From the NCBI GenBank assembly GCA_965659415.1, contig CBFHVA010000003.1:62001-126000 (forward strand): DNA of 64,000 nucleotides, in the 5' to 3' direction. The translations under genes and the position numbers were made by a program. Position 1 is the stretch's first letter, and each line of letters starts with the position of its first letter. A model generated the notes under the pieces. It saw only the letters and a list, made by a program, of their open reading frames with translations, was not told the origin of the DNA and made no database searches. This document shows positions 7,410 through 16,056 of this stretch, one piece after another. The DNA is from Phaeocystidibacter sp965659415 (GTDB taxonomy: Bacteria > Bacteroidota > Bacteroidia > Flavobacteriales > Schleiferiaceae).

Positions 7410-8396
7410 TTACTTTCTAGAATAGGCGGTGAAATCCTTGTGCTCCTTCTTGTACAATTCTTCCTCAGGAAGCGATTTGAAGTACTCATAGGTAATCTTC
7501 AAACCCTCGCTCCTACTCACTTTCGGCTCCCAGCCTAGGATTTCTTTCGCTTTGGTAATATTGGGTTGTCGCTGTGTAGGGTCGTCTTTCGGGAGATCTT
7601 TGTAAATCACCTTTTGATCGGTTCCCGTAAGTTGAATGATCTCTTCAGCAAATTCACCGATGGTAATCTCATCTGGATTTCCCACATTCACAGGATGAAC
7701 GTAATCGCTCATGAGCAATCGGTAAATACCTTCAATCAAATCATCCACGTAACAGAATGAGCGGGTCTGACTTCCATCGCCGAATACAGTGAGATCTTCA
7801 CCACGCAAGGCTTGACCGATGAAGGCCGGCAATACGCGGCCGTCGTTCAGCCTCATTCTTGGACCATAGGTGTTGAAGATACGAACGATGCGTGTTTCAA
7901 CCCCGTGATATGTGTGATAGGCCATAGTCATGGCTTCTTGGAAACGCTTAGCTTCGTCGTATACCCCACGCGGCCCCACTGGATTTACATTCCCCCAGTA
8001 CTCTTCTGTTTGCGGATGAACATGCGGATCGCCATACACCTCACTGGTACTCGCTACCAAGATTCTGGCTCCTTTGGCGCGAGCTAGACCTAAGCAATTG
8101 TGGGTTCCCAATGAGCCAACCTTCAAGGTTTGAATGGGAATTTTCAAATAGTCAATCGGACTTGCTGGTGAAGCAAAGTGTAGAATATAGTCGAGCTCTC
8201 CAGGCACGTGAATGAACGTGGACACATCGTGATGGAAAAACTCGAAATTTTTCTCTTTGAAGAGATGCTCGATATTCTTCAGGTCACCTGTAATCAGGTT
8301 GTCCATTCCTACCACCTCATTTCCCTCTTTAATAAAGCGATCACAAAGGTGGGATCCTAAAAATCCGGCTGCACCGGTAATGAGAACTCGAGCCAT
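7410..8396 (-). CDS. UDP-glucuronate decarboxylase (UDP-xylose synthase type SDR)
   Basis: 328 residues. Gly-Ala-Ala-Gly-Phe-Leu-Gly at the N-terminus, His-Phe-Ala-Ser-Pro-Ala-Ser-Pro, Ser-Thr-Ser-Glu-Val-Tyr-Gly-Asp-Pro, and Tyr-Asp-Glu-Ala-Lys-Arg as the catalytic Tyr-x-x-x-Lys. The His-Phe-Ala-Ser-Pro-Ala and Arg-Gly-Val-Tyr-Asp-Glu-Ala-Lys-Arg blocks are characteristic of the UXS group, which turns UDP-glucuronate into UDP-xylose. The adjacent upstream gene makes the UDP-glucuronate substrate, which strongly supports the call. Cytoplasmic; product used for xylose-containing surface glycans. Confidence 0.9.
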   Translation of the reverse strand: MARVLITGAAGFLGSHLCDRFIKEGNEVVGMDNLITGDLKNIEHLFKEKNFEFFHHDVSTFIHVPGELDYILHFASPASPIDYLKIPIQTLKVGSLGTHNCLGLARAKGARILVASTSEVYGDPHVHPQTEEYWGNVNPVGPRGVYDEAKRFQEAMTMAYHTYHGVETRIVRIFNTYGPRMRLNDGRVLPAFIGQALRGEDLTVFGDGSQTRSFCYVDDLIEGIYRLLMSDYVHPVNVGNPDEITIGEFAEEIIQLTGTDQKVIYKDLPKDDPTQRQPNITKAKEILGWEPKVSRSEGLKITYEYFKSLPEEELYKKEHKDFTAYSRK

Positions 8397-8404
8397 AGGA
8401 CAAT

Positions 8405-9721
8405 CTATTTTACTCCGATTCCGTAATAGGTAAATCCTGATTCTCTCAGTCTTTCTCTGTCATACAAGTTACGACCATCAAAAATAACAGCCGAATTCAA
8501 TGACGACTTTACTTTATTCCAATCTGGCACTCTAAACTCCGCCCATTCGGTTACAAGTAAAAGGGCATCTGCATTTTCCAGGGCATCGTACTCATCTGCA
8601 GCATAGGTAATTTTATCTCCTAGGTGGAGATGCTTTGCCTCCTCCATAGCCACTGGGTCATAGGCTGAAACGGTTCCACCTGCAGCTAAGATTTGGTCTA
8701 TGATTACCAAGCTCGGCGCTTCGCGCATGTCGTCTGTTTGCGGCTTAAAGCTCAAGCCCCACATGGCAAAGTGCTTGCCTTTGATATCACCAAAGTGGCT
8801 CTTAATCTTGGAGAACATCACTTCTTTCTGACCTTCATTGACATTTTCTACTGATTGTAGGATGCGCATTTCATAGTCATTTTCGCGCGCTGTGCGGATA
8901 AGGGCTTTCACATCTTTCGGGAAACAGCTACCACCATATCCAATACCTGGATAGATGAACTTAGTGCCAATTCTTGGGTCGCTACCAATACCTTTACGTA
9001 CAGCATTTACGTCGGCACCCATAATTTCACAAAGATTAGCGATATCGTTCATGAAAGAAATTTTCGTTGCTAGCATTGAGTTTGCCGCATACTTGGTCAT
9101 TTCCGCGCTCGGAATATCCATGAAAATCACTGGGTGTCCATTCAATGTAAAAGGACGATAGAGACGCTCCATAAGTTCACGTGAGCGGTCTGACTCTACA
9201 CCAACAACGATACGATCTGGACGCATAAAGTCGTCTACTGCCGCTCCTTCTTTGAGGAACTCAGGGTTAGAAGCTACGTCGAATTTGAAGTCAGAGTTGC
9301 GCGCATCGAGCGACTCTTTAATCTGATTGCGAACCTTATCAGCCGTTCCAACGGGAACGGTAGATTTAGTCACTACAACCATGTAGTCTTGCATATTGTC
9401 GCCAATACCCTTGGCCACCTGAAGCACGTACTTCAAGTCTGCAGACCCATCTTCACCGGGAGGGGTTCCAACTGCTATGAAGGATACGTTTACATCCTTG
9501 ATGCTTTCAGCCAAATCCGTCGAGAAATTGAGCCTTCCTTTCTTAAAGTTTCGCTCTACGATATCTTCTAGTCCTGGCTCATAAATTGGCAAAATTCCCT
9601 TTTTCAGGTTTTCAATTTTGCGTTCATCAACATCGATGCAGGTCACGTTAATTCCTACTTCGCTCAAACAAGCTCCTGTAACGAGTCCAACGTATCCCGT
9701 TCCTACAATTGCAATTTTCAT
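8405..9721 (-). CDS. ugd: UDP-glucose 6-dehydrogenase
   Basis: 438 residues. N-terminal Rossmann motif Gly-Thr-Gly-Tyr-Val-Gly-Leu, central Glu-Met-Thr-Lys-Tyr-Ala-Ala-Asn-Ser, and the catalytic Cys266 within Gly-Tyr-Gly-Gly-Ser-Cys-Phe-Pro-Lys-Asp. It oxidises UDP-glucose twice to UDP-glucuronate using NAD. It lies between the aminotransferase (3-base gap) and the UDP-glucuronate decarboxylase (8-base gap); the three together point to nucleotide-activated glucuronate, xylose and an amino sugar. Confidence 0.95.
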   Translation of the reverse strand: MKIAIVGTGYVGLVTGACLSEVGINVTCIDVDERKIENLKKGILPIYEPGLEDIVERNFKKGRLNFSTDLAESIKDVNVSFIAVGTPPGEDGSADLKYVLQVAKGIGDNMQDYMVVVTKSTVPVGTADKVRNQIKESLDARNSDFKFDVASNPEFLKEGAAVDDFMRPDRIVVGVESDRSRELMERLYRPFTLNGHPVIFMDIPSAEMTKYAANSMLATKISFMNDIANLCEIMGADVNAVRKGIGSDPRIGTKFIYPGIGYGGSCFPKDVKALIRTARENDYEMRILQSVENVNEGQKEVMFSKIKSHFGDIKGKHFAMWGLSFKPQTDDMREAPSLVIIDQILAAGGTVSAYDPVAMEEAKHLHLGDKITYAADEYDALENADALLLVTEWAEFRVPDWNKVKSSLNSAVIFDGRNLYDRERLRESGFTYYGIGVK

Positions 9722-9724
9722 TCT

Positions 9725-10855
9725 CTATACATTTAAGAATTCAAGTACACTTGATGTAATGTAATCCAGTTGATCATGGGTTAACTCCGTGTGCATTGGC
9801 AGAGAGAATACCTCCTTCACCAATTTTTCGGTTACTGGGAAGTGTCCCTCACCATATCGTTCATCCTTGTAAGCCGATTGCATGTGCAACGCCACAGGAT
9901 AATATATCATACTTGGAATGCCTTTTTCTGCTAAGTGAGCCTGCAATCCGTCACGATCTACACCTTTCAGCTTCAAAGTGTATTGGTGATATACATGCGT
10001 ACTCTTGTCGGCACCTACTGGTGTTGCAATCCGCGACTCATTGGCGAACGCATTATTATAGAACTCAGCGGCTTCCTTGCGAGCTGCATTGTACTCATTT
10101 AACTTCCTGAGTTTGATGCGCAAAACGGCAGCTTGAATACTATCTAGTCTCGAGTTCACCCCTACCCTATCGTGGTAGTACCGACGACTCTGACCATGAT
10201 TTGCCACCATTCGAATCTCCGCTGCAAGCTCATCATCATTTGTGAAAATCGCTCCGCCATCTCCCATACAACCCAAGTTCTTGGACGGGAAGAATGAAGT
10301 ACAACCGATATCTCCAATGGTTCCTGCCTTTGCAACCGTCCCATTGCTGTGATGATAATCTGCTCCAATGGCCTGTGCAGTATCCTCAACAACGTGAAGA
10401 TTGTGGTCTGAAGCGATATCCATGATCGCATCCATATTGGCTACTTGACCAAATAGATGAACCGGAACAATGGCCTTCGTCTTATGTGTGATGGCTGCCT
10501 TCATCGCATCGATATCGATCAGGAAGGTATCTGGATCAACATCTACCAAAACAGGCTTGAGCTGAAGTAAGGCGATGACCTCGGCTGTAGCTACATAAGT
10601 AAACGTAGCTGTAATCACCTCATCACCTGGCTTCAACCCTAAGGCCATCATAGCTATCTGAAGAGCATCCGTACCATTTGCACAAGGTATTACATGCTTT
10701 ACATCAAGATATTCCTCAAGCTCCACCTGAAAGCTTTTCACTTCAGGCCCATTGATATATGCACTTGAACGAATTGTATTGAGAACAGCGGTATCAACTT
10801 CATCTTGGATTCGCTCGTATTGCGTCACCAAGTCTACCATACGGATATCTTTCAT
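9725..10855 (-). CDS. DegT/DnrJ/EryC1/StrS-family PLP sugar aminotransferase
   Basis: 376 residues. The family core is clear: Asn-Gly-Thr-Asp-Ala-Leu near 60-65, His-Leu-Phe-Gly-Gln near 133-137, Glu-Asp-Thr-Ala-Gln near 157-161, and the PLP lysine Lys192 in Phe-Phe-Pro-Ser-Lys-Asn-Leu-Gly. These enzymes aminate keto-sugar nucleotides. The WbpE/WlbC-like subgroup acting on a 3-keto-glucuronate derivative would fit the neighbouring ugd, but the exact substrate is not determined. First gene of the operon, with a good -7 box 20 bases upstream. Confidence 0.9.
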   Translation of the reverse strand: MKDIRMVDLVTQYERIQDEVDTAVLNTIRSSAYINGPEVKSFQVELEEYLDVKHVIPCANGTDALQIAMMALGLKPGDEVITATFTYVATAEVIALLQLKPVLVDVDPDTFLIDIDAMKAAITHKTKAIVPVHLFGQVANMDAIMDIASDHNLHVVEDTAQAIGADYHHSNGTVAKAGTIGDIGCTSFFPSKNLGCMGDGGAIFTNDDELAAEIRMVANHGQSRRYYHDRVGVNSRLDSIQAAVLRIKLRKLNEYNAARKEAAEFYNNAFANESRIATPVGADKSTHVYHQYTLKLKGVDRDGLQAHLAEKGIPSMIYYPVALHMQSAYKDERYGEGHFPVTEKLVKEVFSLPMHTELTHDQLDYITSSVLEFLNV

Positions 10856-10874
10856 TGGGTAGGGTTTCTAACTT

Positions 10875-10882
10875 CAAAAGTA
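10875..10882 (-). promoter_or_regulatory. Predicted -7 box of the sugar-nucleotide operon
   Basis: Read on the minus strand this is TACTTTTG, a perfect match to the Bacteroidota -7 element TAnnTTTG. It lies 19 bases before the aminotransferase ATG (10853-10855), giving a leader of roughly 16 bases. No consensus-spaced TTG -33 element is obvious, so the promoter call rests on the -7 box and position. Confidence 0.55.
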
Positions 10883-10963
10883 AAGAACTATGGCCAAACC
10901 TCGACCTATTTTCCTTCGTTTCCTAATTGAGGTAGATAATCTGTAAATCCCTAATTTCGCTTC

Positions 10964-11716
10964 ATGTATAAAGCACTTGTTGTTCTTCTTTCTTTTGTCA
11001 GCTTCAATGCGTGGAGTCAAGTCAATGTAAGAGACTCCACCGCCCAGGGTTGGCTCATCCACATTTCGGCCAATTACATGACCAAAGGAGGTGAATTTGC
11101 TTCCTACCTAGACGATAACTTTATGCTTGGTGGCGACGTCCAGTACAAGTTCAAAAGCAACTGGTTAGTTTCCTTTGGTGGACGATATCACTTCGCCGAC
11201 GACCTTGAGAATGCCCAGCAAATATTTGGCGAACTCATGACGAGTCAAGGTGAGTTTTTGTCGTTAAATGGCGAATATGCTCAAATTACCTTCAGAGAAA
11301 GAGGTTGGAATATGTCAGCCGATGTAGGATACATTTTCAATCGACTTGGGCACAATGCCAACAGTGGTTTACTCGTCTCCCTGGGTGCTGGATACAACGT
11401 CCATTTCATCGACATTCGAAATCAGCGCGAGAATACACCACAAGTACAAGAACTTTACAAGCGGGGTTACGACCGATGGACAGAAGGATTCATGACGCGT
11501 CAGTTAATTGGTTACCAATTTGCGGGTACTGAAAGGCGCATTAATTTCACGCTTGCCTTTGAATTCATGCAAGGATTTAACGAAAACGTCAGAGGGTTCA
11601 ATTACGACACTCGCGAATATGTGACCGGAAATCAACTCGATTTGTATTACGGATTGCGTTTCTCCTGGTTCTTACCTATCTACGATCAGAATGCTCAGAA
11701 ATTCTACTACTACTAA
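10964..11716 (+). CDS. Predicted outer-membrane or periplasmic protein of unknown function
   Basis: 250 residues. Signal peptide of about 18 residues ending Ala-Trp-Ser-Gln. The mature part shows alternating aromatic and polar beta strands (for example Gly-Gly-Asp-Val-Gln-Tyr-Lys-Phe and Leu-Asp-Leu-Tyr-Tyr-Gly-Leu-Arg-Phe-Ser-Trp-Phe) and ends with a tract of aromatic residues, as in small outer-membrane beta barrels. Its stop is directly followed by the Kdo transferase start, so the two are co-translated; this suggests an LPS-related role, by inference only. A TAATTTCG box ends just 4 bases before the ATG, so the mRNA may lack a leader. Confidence 0.75.
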   Translation: MYKALVVLLSFVSFNAWSQVNVRDSTAQGWLIHISANYMTKGGEFASYLDDNFMLGGDVQYKFKSNWLVSFGGRYHFADDLENAQQIFGELMTSQGEFLSLNGEYAQITFRERGWNMSADVGYIFNRLGHNANSGLLVSLGAGYNVHFIDIRNQRENTPQVQELYKRGYDRWTEGFMTRQLIGYQFAGTERRINFTLAFEFMQGFNENVRGFNYDTREYVTGNQLDLYYGLRFSWFLPIYDQNAQKFYYY

Positions 11717-11719
11717 TTG

Positions 11720-12958
11720 ATGACCGCATTCTATCAGTTCGGATATCAACTCTATAGATTTGCCCTAAATCTAGCCTCACCCTTCCACCCGAAAGCACGT
11801 GCTTGGGTGCGAGGAAGACGTCAACTCTGGAGAGACCTAGATTCTATTCCCACTAAAAAAAGAGTGGCATGGTTTCATGCAGCTAGTTTGGGGGAATACG
11901 AAATGGCCAAGCCCGTTATTGCAAGTTTAAAAGAGCAAGTCCCTGATCTATTTATACTGGTCACCTTCTTCTCGCCAAGCGGGTATGAACACCACCAAGG
12001 TGAAGGTTTAGTTGACCTGGCAACTTACTTACCTCACGATACCGCAGGTTCCGCGCAGCGATTTCTAGAGAAGATAAAGCCCAAAATAGCCGTATTCGTC
12101 AAGTACGAATTTTGGCCGAACATCATGAAGGCGTGCCTGACATCAAAAGTTCCAATAACAGTGATTTCAGCCAATTTTAGGGATAATCAATTCCTCTTTA
12201 GGCCCTTAGGAAGATCTTTGAGGAGCCTACTGCAACAAGCTTCTTTTATCGGAGTTCAAAATGAGTCTTCCCTTCATGTTCTAGAACAACATGAGTTTTC
12301 GAACATGACCGTCACTGGGGATTCAAGATTTGATAACGTATCCAAGCTTGCCCGAGAAGATTATCGGCTTGAGCATCTTGAAGATTGGTTCAAACTGAGA
12401 CCCACCATCATTTGCGGAAGTATTTGGAAAGAAGATGAAGAGGTTCTGCTTCCACAGATTATGCGCCATCCCTACTTCAATTTTATATTGGCGCCTCACG
12501 ATGTTTCAAAGGGAAATGTAGACCGACTTATCCGGTCCTTGCCAGCTACAGCCATGAAGTGGAGCAGTCGTTCTTCGTCAACCCGAGAAGAAGATATACG
12601 AATTTTGGTGCTCGATACCATTGGACAGCTCAGTCGTGTTTATCGCTATGGCCAAATCGCCTTCGTGGGAGGAGGCTTCAAAACGGGTTTACACAACATC
12701 CTCGAGCCAGCCGTTTATGGACTGCCCGTGCTTTTCGGCCCTGAACACCAAAAGTTCTGGGAAGCCAAAGCCATGATTAAAGCCGGCGGTGGATTTGAAG
12801 TTCACTCTATGGAAGATTGCAATATCCTTTTAAGGAAGTTCAGCGATCAAGCTGCAACCCTGCAAGAGGCATCAAAAAATGCCGCTGACTTTGTTCAATC
12901 GCATGGGGGAGCTGCAGAAAAAACCGTGACTGCGCTCAAGGAGGTATTGAAGGCGTGA
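11720..12958 (+). CDS. waaA: 3-deoxy-D-manno-octulosonic acid (Kdo) transferase
   Basis: 412 residues from ATG 11720; the preceding TTG at 11717 is in frame but directly abuts the upstream stop and is a weaker choice. Family features: N-terminal membrane anchor, Trp-Phe-His-Ala-Ala-Ser-Leu-Gly-Glu near residue 50, Lys-Tyr-Glu-Phe-Trp-Pro-Asn, and the C-terminal donor-site block Gly-Gly-Gly-Phe-Lys-Thr-Gly-Leu-His-Asn-Ile-Leu-Glu-Pro. It transfers Kdo from CMP-Kdo to lipid A precursor at the inner membrane (GT30). It ends 10 bases from the convergent oligopeptidase gene. Confidence 0.94.
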   Translation: MTAFYQFGYQLYRFALNLASPFHPKARAWVRGRRQLWRDLDSIPTKKRVAWFHAASLGEYEMAKPVIASLKEQVPDLFILVTFFSPSGYEHHQGEGLVDLATYLPHDTAGSAQRFLEKIKPKIAVFVKYEFWPNIMKACLTSKVPITVISANFRDNQFLFRPLGRSLRSLLQQASFIGVQNESSLHVLEQHEFSNMTVTGDSRFDNVSKLAREDYRLEHLEDWFKLRPTIICGSIWKEDEEVLLPQIMRHPYFNFILAPHDVSKGNVDRLIRSLPATAMKWSSRSSSTREEDIRILVLDTIGQLSRVYRYGQIAFVGGGFKTGLHNILEPAVYGLPVLFGPEHQKFWEAKAMIKAGGGFEVHSMEDCNILLRKFSDQAATLQEASKNAADFVQSHGGAAEKTVTALKEVLKA

Positions 12959-12968
12959 GACATCGCAC

Positions 12969-15029
12969 TTAACGCTGAGGGTTTAGGTCCTGCAAATCCA
13001 TAAAGAAGGCATATTCCATGGCCGTTTCCTTAAGCGATTCAAAACGACCACTCGCTCCGCTATGCCCAGTTTCCATGTTACAATGCATCAATAATGGTCT
13101 CTCAGGGTTTGTGCGTTTATCACGCAATCGTGCAATCCATTTCGCCGGTTCCCAATACTGAACTTGGCTATCATGCAATCCTGTAGTAATCAACATGGCC
13201 GGGTAATCTTGCTCGGTTACTTGATCATACGGCGAATAGGACTTCATGTAATGATAGTACTCTTCATCATTCGGATTCCCCCACTCGTCGTATTCCCCCG
13301 TAGTGAGTGGTATACTCTCATCTAGCATGGTAGTTACCACATCAACAAATGGAACGGCAGCTATAACACCATTGAACAACTCCGGCGCCATATTGACCAC
13401 TGCACCCATTAGTAAACCTCCAGCGCTCCCGCCCATAGCATACAACTGCGACGGATCTGTGTAACCTTCCCCTGCAAGATGCTGTCCAGCTGCAATGAAG
13501 TCTGTAAACGTGTTCTTCTTTTTCAAATACTTGCCATCCTCATACCACTGACGGCCCAAGTATTGTCCTCCTCTCACATGGGCAATCGCGAAAATGAATC
13601 CCCGATCTAATAAGCTCAAACGCGTAGTCGAAAAAGAAGGGTCAATGGTATAACCATAGGATCCATAACCATATAGCAATAGCGGGTTGCCTGAATCACT
13701 CTTCAACTCCTTCCTGTAAACTAGGGATACTGGAACTTTTGTTCCATCTTCAGCGGTAGCCCAAACTCGTTCTGAAGCGTATTCATCGGCATTATAGCCT
13801 CCTACCACTTCTTGTTGCTTGAGGAGGACTCTTTCTTTTGTTCGTAAATTATAATCGAAAACGGAAGTAGGTGTAGTTAATGAAGAATAGCCAAAACGCA
13901 ATGTTTCAGAATCAAATTGCGGGTTATTCCCAATATAAGCCATGTAAGTCTCTTCCTCGAATTGGATGAAGTGCTCTTTCTCCGGATTACTCCAAGGAAC
14001 AATGCGAATCTGGTTCAATCCATTCTTGCGCTCATCAGTCACGAGATAATCCTTGAATATTTCGATATTCTCGAGCAGTACGTCCTCCCGATGCGGAATA
14101 ACATCCTCCCAAGCATCCATCGAAGTATTGGATTCAGGTGTGCGCATCAATTTAAAGTTAGAAGCCCCATCACGGTTAGTTCGAATGTACCAGTGATCTC
14201 CAAAATGGGCTATACCGTACTCCAAGCCGCGAACTCGCTCATTGAATAAGTTGAACGACCCGTTGGGCTCCGCAGCATCCACATACCTGAACTCATTCGA
14301 GAGGGTAGAGGAACTGCCGATGATGATATACTTCTTACTCTTCGATTTGAATACGTAAGTGATGAAGGTTTCGTCTGCCTCATGGTAAACCTCCGTATCT
14401 AAGCCCGCATTGGTTCCAAGCGTGTGGCGAATAATTCGATCTTGGCGCAGCGTAGTTTTGTCTTTGGTGGCATAAAACAGCGTTTTGTTGTCCTCCCCCC
14501 ATGTACTGCTACCGCTCGTGTTTGGAATATGTTCCTCAAGGATCTCACCTGTCTCCAAGTTCTTGAAGTGAATCGTGTAAATCCTTCTAGAAACGGTATC
14601 CACACCAAAAGCGATCATCTTTGCATCAGGCCGGATGGACAAGCCGCTTACCTGATAATAGGAATGTCCTTTAGCAAGTTCATTCACGTCAAGCATCACT
14701 TCCTCCTCACCTTCTAAACTACCTTTCTTACGGCAATACAGCGGGTATTGGCCTCCCTCTTCAAATCTGGTGTAGTAATAATACCCTTCAAGTTCATAGG
14801 GTACAGATGAATCGTCCTGTTTGATTCTACCCACCATTTCCTTGTATAGGGTAGCTTGCAACTCTTCAGTTCCAGCCATTATGGACTCGCGATAGGCATT
14901 CTCTCTTTCGAGATAGTCGATCACCTCATCGTCTTCTCGGTTGTTCAACCAATAATATTCGTCCGTTCGAACATCGCCGTGCTTCTCTAATGAAACGGGG
15001 ATTTGCTTTACATCAGGCTCATGTGCCAT
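12969..15029 (-). CDS. ptrB: Oligopeptidase B (protease II), S9A serine peptidase
   Basis: 686 residues, the usual size. N-terminal seven-bladed propeller at about 70-410, then the alpha/beta hydrolase domain with catalytic Ser535 in Gly-Gly-Ser-Ala-Gly-Gly, Asp620 in Leu-His-Asp-Ser-Gln-Val and His656 in Glu-Thr-Gly-His-Ser-Gly. The Gly-Tyr-Gly-Ser-Tyr-Gly and His-Val-Arg-Gly-Gly blocks are also typical. Cleaves short peptides after basic residues. No signal peptide, so probably cytoplasmic. It is divergent from the SDR gene across about 110 bases. Confidence 0.95.
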   Translation of the reverse strand: MAHEPDVKQIPVSLEKHGDVRTDEYYWLNNREDDEVIDYLERENAYRESIMAGTEELQATLYKEMVGRIKQDDSSVPYELEGYYYYTRFEEGGQYPLYCRKKGSLEGEEEVMLDVNELAKGHSYYQVSGLSIRPDAKMIAFGVDTVSRRIYTIHFKNLETGEILEEHIPNTSGSSTWGEDNKTLFYATKDKTTLRQDRIIRHTLGTNAGLDTEVYHEADETFITYVFKSKSKKYIIIGSSSTLSNEFRYVDAAEPNGSFNLFNERVRGLEYGIAHFGDHWYIRTNRDGASNFKLMRTPESNTSMDAWEDVIPHREDVLLENIEIFKDYLVTDERKNGLNQIRIVPWSNPEKEHFIQFEEETYMAYIGNNPQFDSETLRFGYSSLTTPTSVFDYNLRTKERVLLKQQEVVGGYNADEYASERVWATAEDGTKVPVSLVYRKELKSDSGNPLLLYGYGSYGYTIDPSFSTTRLSLLDRGFIFAIAHVRGGQYLGRQWYEDGKYLKKKNTFTDFIAAGQHLAGEGYTDPSQLYAMGGSAGGLLMGAVVNMAPELFNGVIAAVPFVDVVTTMLDESIPLTTGEYDEWGNPNDEEYYHYMKSYSPYDQVTEQDYPAMLITTGLHDSQVQYWEPAKWIARLRDKRTNPERPLLMHCNMETGHSGASGRFESLKETAMEYAFFMDLQDLNPQR

Positions 15030-15139
15030 ATCGGAATTCTACATTTGACAACTAAGGGTCACAAAGGTGCTAAGAACAATTAAAACGGAACGATTCATCG
15101 AGAAGGAATTATTGTATTTTGGCTTTCCATAAATATAAG

Positions 15140-16027
15140 ATGCGAATGGCCATTTCCCACAATTCTCCCATGCTTCCTGACAATAGCCTCAAGGACACCG
15201 TTGTACTCGTTACAGGCGGTGGAAGCGGTTTAGGCAAATCAATGTCTACCTACTTCTCTCAGTTGGGAGCGAAAGTGGTTATTTCTAGTCGTAAGCAAGA
15301 TCGCCTCGACAGTGCAGCCAAGGAGATTTCAGATATAACGGGAAATGAAGTATTTGGTTTCGCATGCGATATCCGCGATTATGGCCAAGTTGAACAACTT
15401 CGCGACGCGATTAAAGAGAAGTGGGGTTCACCTGACGTAGTAGTAAACAATGCTGCTGGAAACTTTATCAGTCCAACTGAAAGACTTTCCGCTAATGCAT
15501 TCGATGTTATCATCAATATCGTTTTAAAAGGTACCAAAAACGTCACTCTTGCCTTCGGTAAACAGTGGATTGAGGAGAAGAAAAAGGACACCAACTTCTT
15601 GAATATTGTGACTACCTACGCGTGGACGGGCTCCTCATATGTTGTGCCGTCAGCCATGGCCAAAGCTGGTGTTCTAACCATGACACGTAGTTTAGCGGTT
15701 GAATGGGCCAAATACGGAATTCGCTCCAATGCCATTGCCCCCGGGCCATTCCCAACGGAAGGCGCTTGGTCGAGACTCCTACCTGGAGATACGTCTGAAA
15801 AGCTGAAAGTGGTTAATCAGATTCCACTAAGAAGATCTGGAGAGCACCAAGAATTAAACAACTTGGCGGCGTACATGATCAGTCCTTTTGCTGCCTATAT
15901 GAATGGTGAAGTGGTTACTATTGATGGTGGCGAGTGGCTGCAGGATGCAGGTCAGCTAAATTTCTTGGAAGCAGTTACCGAACAAGAATGGGACATGCTA
16001 GCCGCAATGACGAAACGAGCGAAGTAA
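15140..16027 (+). CDS. SDR oxidoreductase resembling 2,4-dienoyl-CoA reductase
   Basis: 295 residues from ATG 15140. Other in-frame starts exist at TTG 15119, ATG 15146 and ATG 15170; the last begins Met-Leu-Pro-Asp-Asn-Ser-Leu-Lys-Asp, close to the family N-terminus, so the start is uncertain. Cofactor motif Thr-Gly-Gly-Gly-Ser-Gly-Leu-Gly and Asn-Asn-Ala-Ala-Gly are present. The usual Tyr-x-x-x-Lys is replaced by Ser-Ala-Met-Ala-Lys, the pattern seen in peroxisomal and mitochondrial dienoyl-CoA reductases, suggesting a role in unsaturated fatty-acid beta-oxidation with NADPH. No other beta-oxidation genes are adjacent. Confidence 0.8.
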   Translation: MRMAISHNSPMLPDNSLKDTVVLVTGGGSGLGKSMSTYFSQLGAKVVISSRKQDRLDSAAKEISDITGNEVFGFACDIRDYGQVEQLRDAIKEKWGSPDVVVNNAAGNFISPTERLSANAFDVIINIVLKGTKNVTLAFGKQWIEEKKKDTNFLNIVTTYAWTGSSYVVPSAMAKAGVLTMTRSLAVEWAKYGIRSNAIAPGPFPTEGAWSRLLPGDTSEKLKVVNQIPLRRSGEHQELNNLAAYMISPFAAYMNGEVVTIDGGEWLQDAGQLNFLEAVTEQEWDMLAAMTKRAK

Positions 16028-16056
16028 AATTCCATTCATTAACCTAGCACCCTAAT

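Noticed and set aside
7406..7489. Longer galE reading frame starting at 7489
   Set aside because: The extra 28 residues overlap the decarboxylase gene in another frame and lie before the universal N-terminal strand of the epimerase.
10162..10431. Minus-strand 89-codon frame inside the aminotransferase gene
   Set aside because: It is a shadow frame of a strongly supported PLP enzyme.
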